A stretch of DNA of 64,000 bases from Rachicladosporium sp. CCFEE 5018. Its lineage: Eukaryota; Ascomycota; Dothideomycetes; Cladosporiales; Cladosporiaceae. The stretch covers positions 1,562,078 to 1,626,077 of the forward strand of contig KZ111145.1 in assembly GCA_002077045.2 (NCBI GenBank), in the 5' to 3' direction. The position numbers were made by a program, and so were the translations under genes. Shown in pieces: positions 60,267-64,000 of the stretch. Every line of letters starts with the position of its first letter. Position 1 is the stretch's first letter. The notes beneath the pieces are model-generated. The model was given only the letters and a program-made list of their open reading frames with translations. It was not told the origin of the DNA and searched no databases.

Positions 60267-61793
60267 CTACGAAGTTGCCTTTCCTCCAAGGAAACCTCTC
60301 CGCCCTCTACAGCAATCATACAAGTACACCGCCTCCGCCACACTCTTCCTAGTCCGCCAGTCTTGCTTTTCACTGCCGAAAAGCAGCACATCCGCCGAAT
60401 CGCCTACCCTGATCTCTCCTTCTCTCCTCTCATCTTCCTTTCTTCCCTTCTCAGCTTCGCCCCCAAATCCAATCGCAGCTTTCGCTCGCGTGCTCACACA
60501 CGCATACAACACCTCCGCATCCTCCACCGTACCTGCTGAGTAAATCCCTACACCTTGACTGGCCAGCGAGAGGGGATCGCAGGAGCCTTGTGGCGTGAAC
60601 GCATTGCCTACGTTATTCACGCCCAGACAGGCGTTTAGTCCATGCTCTCGGATCATGGAGATGACGTCTAGAGTCCCTCGTGTGCGTTCAGCTGTGCGTA
60701 ACATGTATAGATCGCTTGTTGGCAGACCGACGAAGTGGAGCGGTAGGTCGCCGATTGCTTTCTTGAGGTCGGTCCATTCTTGGGCTGAGAAGAGCGTAAG
60801 CCGCGTCGCGTGACCGATCACGATGGTCTTATATGTCATCTTCTCGGTCCAGTGAGCCGCGTGGAGTGTTGCGACGACGTGATGGATCAGCGGCTCGGAG
60901 GAAGAGTTGAGATTGTAGTCTAGATGGAAGTCCAAGTGCTTGTCAAGTTCCACACTCAAACCCACCATCCACTCCACATTCCGCTTCGCCGTTTCGCCAT
61001 CAGCTTCAACATACGGCGTACTACCCATCACCTCGACCTCCGGGTTTGCAGCAGCCTCCCGCATCAAGGCGCGAATCTTCTCAGCCTTAGGATCATGAAA
61101 GTCTGCATCCTCGCTCCAGGAAGAGGTCTTGGAGTCCGAAAACAGCGGGAGCTGGGCGAAGGCGCAGATCTGCACTCTCATCCTGCCGCGGCTTTCAGCC
61201 TGGCTTTTCAGCTCAAGGCCGGCTTCTAAGCACTTCAGGCCGACTATGGCGTCCACCTCGACGAACGCGCGCATATGCGTCACGCCTGCTGCGACACTCT
61301 CGTCTATCACTCTTTGCCCTCGCTCCAGCAGATCCTCGGTCGTGAAAGCCGCTTTGGCTAGATTCGTAACATGCAGAGCCTCTGCAAATGTGCCCTCATT
61401 GATCTGGTGCTTGGAGTGCAAGGGGTGTGACAGCAGGTAGGCTTTGTCGATGTGGATGTGCGGATGGCAGAGAGACGGGGCCAGGAGCGCAGCATCACCG
61501 TACTGCTGGTTTGCGAGGGCCAGTAAGGCGATGTCGGGGTTGTGGGCGCCAATGTAGGTGATTTTGCCCGTGTTGGGATTCAGAGTCACGTCGTGGGTGC
61601 CTGGGCGGGAGGGGAGAGAAACGTTACGGATGGAGGTTGGGAGGGTGGCGGAGTGTATTGGAGGACCGGTGGAGGACTGCGTGGCGGTCGCTGGGAGATT
61701 AGGGGAGGATTGTGGGTTGGCGTGGGGAGACTGCATTTTGGCGAGCTCTGCGTCGAGATCGATGCCGTGGGTGGCGAGGAAGGCTTTGGCCAT
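60267..61793 (-). CDS. Amidohydrolase, cytosine-deaminase-like, copy B
   Basis: 508 residues, exactly the length of copy A, with the HxH at 112-114 and all other visible motifs unchanged. The most variable stretch is near residues 440-470 (EDRSGGAEQSRSDGE versus EAEKGRKEDERREGE), a surface-like linker before the final beta strands. Confidence 0.85.
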   Translation of the reverse strand: MAKAFLATHGIDLDAELAKMQSPHANPQSSPNLPATATQSSTGPPIHSATLPTSIRNVSLPSRPGTHDVTLNPNTGKITYIGAHNPDIALLALANQQYGDAALLAPSLCHPHIHIDKAYLLSHPLHSKHQINEGTFAEALHVTNLAKAAFTTEDLLERGQRVIDESVAAGVTHMRAFVEVDAIVGLKCLEAGLELKSQAESRGRMRVQICAFAQLPLFSDSKTSSWSEDADFHDPKAEKIRALMREAAANPEVEVMGSTPYVEADGETAKRNVEWMVGLSVELDKHLDFHLDYNLNSSSEPLIHHVVATLHAAHWTEKMTYKTIVIGHATRLTLFSAQEWTDLKKAIGDLPLHFVGLPTSDLYMLRTAERTRGTLDVISMIREHGLNACLGVNNVGNAFTPQGSCDPLSLASQGVGIYSAGTVEDAEVLYACVSTRAKAAIGFGGEAEKGRKEDERREGEIRVGDSADVLLFGSEKQDWRTRKSVAEAVYLYDCCRGRRGFLGGKATS

Positions 61794-62633
61794 GGATGGG
61801 ATGGAACTCGTGGTCGTGAATCAGATGCCTGGAGCGGAGAAGGTCGCGAGATTCCACAAAGCAGAGCACGCTCTTGGGGTCAGAGCGTTGGACTTGTCGC
61901 CTGTAGTTCAGCTCTTCACGTCACTCTCCGATCCGGTACACTGTAGTCTATTGTCGTCGCTGGAACATGCAGAGGCAGGTGGAGATCAAGAGAGAGACGA
62001 GGAGATGGCGATAGACTTGCGTGAAAGGAAAGATGAAATCAACCTGCCTTTACGGTAGTAGATGCAATGACATAGCTTCTGGTAGTTCAAAGTCGTCCTC
62101 CTCGACCCATCACGGTCAGGTCGAGTGTGCAAGATTGATGCCTTGCAACAGGCCACACTCCGCTACACCACACCACTTGACCAAGCTTACGTAGTCGCGG
62201 TGGTAGATGAGAAGCCGATCTGATGTGATGTGCAATGGTGGTACAGGTCGTTTTCTGGTACTTCGACCAGTCTGCCCCTCCATCCACAACCCCTTTGCCT
62301 TTAGCGAGCGCATTGGCCGCATCCATCATCCCCGGGCTACGCGACGCGACTTCACTCCATCGTCATTGGCGATTATCTGACTGTCCGTGTTATCATCACT
62401 GTTTGTTGTCGCATCTCATCAGCTTCCATCCGACATCGCGCTGATCTGCCTCACGCTTGACGTGCCTAACACACTAGATCACGCTTGGCGCCGCACAAGC
62501 CGACGCAGCAGCGGAAGGGCAGCAAGCACAATGCAGAACTACCGCCAACAGCCTCCACCCAGGCGAGGTATGTCAAGCCATCCACCGTCATATAATCCAT
62601 AGAGACCCACCAGTACTTGTACATTCATCTACC
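61794..62633. promoter_or_regulatory. Divergent region between amidohydrolase and Ssr3, copy B
   Basis: 840 bp. The amidohydrolase-proximal half differs from copy A; 62291-62514 is nearly identical to 10184-10407. The candidate first exon of Ssr3 (MQNYRQQPPPRRG, then GTATGT) is kept near 62531. Confidence 0.6.
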
Positions 62634-64000
62634 ATGCAGCGCAATCCCAACTCAGCCGCGGGCCACAAGCGCAAGATCTCCTACGCCGACCTCGCGCTAA
62701 CATACAATGCAGCTGGGCCTCTCCCACAGCCCCATCCCAACCCACAACAACAGGCTGCCATCACTGCCGCGCAGCTCCAGGCACAGCAGCTCGAGGAGGT
62801 GAGGCGGCGAGACTTGGCGCGACGGCAGAGCAGGAAACCTACAGACCGCGACATCCCCGATGATGTCGCCGATGCGATTGTCGGCGATGGAGTGCAGCGG
62901 TACAAGCGCTTGCGCGAGGTTGAGAGGCGACTGGACGCTGTGATGATGCGCAAGCGGCTGGATGTCAAGGACAACGCGCAGCGCGAGTACGCGAAACGCG
63001 AGGGGACGCTGAGACTGTGGATCAGCAATACAGTTGAGGGACAGCCTTGGCAGGTCATTGAGGACGGGACTGGTGTGGACGGTGATGGGCTGTTCGAGCT
63101 CGGCGACAACAGCCAGGCGACGTTCCGGGTCAAGATCGAGGGACGACTGTTGGACGACACGGATGAGGATGAGCCAAGCCCGGAAAAGCGACCACGGCTG
63201 AGTGACTTCTTCAAGGCCATCACAATTGACTTCGACCGGAATCCAGCACTCATGCCCGATGGCTTCTCCCAGATCGAGTGGCGGAAACAGCAGGCGCCTA
63301 CACAGGCTCAGCCGAATCCGGCCTATGATCCCAACAGTCCGGAGAACAGCTTTGACTGTCTCGAGTTTGAGCGCAAGGGCGATGAGAATGTGAATGTCAC
63401 CATCAACCTCACGCGCGACACGGAGCGCGAGCGATACAAGCTCAGCCCTGGCCTTGCTGAGATCCTTGATACTGAGGAAGACGACATGTTAGGCGCAGTG
63501 CAAGGGATCTGGGAGTATGCTCGAGCAATGCACCTGCAAGAAGACGACGACAAGCGGACGATCGTCTGCGATGAGCCACTCCGGCGGGTGAGTCCTCATG
63601 AACTATGTAAGCTGCACTGCAAGAAACTAACACAGCCCAGCTCTTCAACCAAGACCGCCTCTCCTTCCCCTACCTCCCCGACATCCTGCAACCCCACCTA
63701 AAACCCCTTCCTCCTTCAAAGCTCCCCTACACAATCCGCGTCGACAAATCCTACATCTCTCCTCCCGACTCCACCGTCCCCTCCCAACGCACGATCTACG
63801 ACCTCACCGTCCCTCTCCCAAACCCCACAGCCCACCACATAACCCGTTACGCCACCTCCAAAACGCACCTCACCTCCCTCAGCACCATCATCCACGCCGA
63901 CGACAACCTCGCGCTGCTAGTGCAGAAACTGCACGCTACGAATGCGAAGCGGAAGTTTTATGAGAATTTGGCCAAAGATCCGAGAGGGTTTGTTGGAAGG
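62634..64000 (+). CDS. ssr3: Ssr3/Snf12/Rsc6-like subunit, copy B, truncated by the window end
   Basis: Exon 1 62634-63587, intron 63588-63640, exon 2 from 63641 to the edge. The 318 first-exon residues differ from copy A at only about two visible positions (SPGKRPR/SPEKRPR, NPSYDP/NPAYDP), while silent changes are many. Missing only the C-terminal end. Confidence 0.9.
63588..63640 (+). other. Ssr3 intron, copy B, identical to copy A
   Basis: Same 53 bases as 11491-11543. Confidence 0.93.

Larger units (their letters stand above)
52240..64000. repeat. Duplicated block, copy B (continues past the right window edge)
   Basis: Same six genes, order and orientation as copy A at 1-12086. Copy B stops because the window ends, inside the second Ssr3 exon. 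Gaps and substitutions are scattered; coding frames are mostly preserved. One tract of 196 bp is base-for-base identical (63519-63714). Confidence 0.93.

Noticed and set aside
1..64000. CRISPR arrays, bacterial operons, Shine-Dalgarno sites, IS elements or prophage
   Set aside because: Spliceosomal introns and eukaryotic gene families throughout show a fungal nuclear sequence, and I saw no regularly spaced repeats or transposase/integrase ORFs.

Overview
The window looks like a filamentous ascomycete chromosome segment. Genes are short-spaced, and introns are few, 46-137 bp long, with GT(A/G)xGT donors and CTRAY-like branch points. The gene content is typical of fungi: a single-exon pentafunctional AROM gene, Ssr3/Snf12, NOP16, RIB1, APA phosphorylase, PTH11-type rhodopsin proteins and Argonaute. 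The proteins, GC-rich codon use and a pervasive paired duplication would fit a black yeast of the Hortaea werneckii type (Dothideomycetes with duplicated genomes). That species assignment is inference; no species marker was tested.

Layout: (1) 1-12.1 kb is duplicated block copy A: a long Ser/Arg-rich gene with in-frame stops, a GT8 glycosyltransferase, a mitochondrial carrier, an EAF-like elongation factor, a cytosine-deaminase-like amidohydrolase, and the SWI/SNF-RSC subunit Ssr3. (2) 12.5-24.3 kb holds a hypothetical protein, a divergent pair of cytosolic uS2 (RPS0) and mitochondrial uS15m, AROM, a small secreted protein and an SsuD-like FMN monooxygenase. (3) 25.2-35.2 kb holds a Cys-rich surface-protein candidate, a Dal5/Soa1-type MFS permease, an Smr-domain protein ending in a CaaX box, a PTH11-like membrane protein and an APC permease. 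(4) 35.6-47.8 kb holds an Argonaute with Gly-rich leader and CCHC zinc knuckle, NOP16, a LIV-1-type ZIP transporter, a hypothetical protein, RIB1 and APA phosphorylase. (5) A gene truncated at a 10-N gap (48830-48839) precedes two hypothetical genes. (6) 52.2-64.0 kb is copy B, the same six genes as copy A in the same order and orientation, offset by about 52.1 kb.

The two copies differ at many synonymous sites. Their introns and spacers range from unalignable to perfectly identical. The long Ser/Arg-rich gene carries one in-frame TAG shared by both copies plus one private nonsense codon in each copy. The SsuD-like enzyme and the Dal5/Soa1-type permease could together serve organosulfonate use. 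AROM and RIB1 are housekeeping anabolic genes, and RPS0, uS15m and NOP16 serve ribosome biogenesis.
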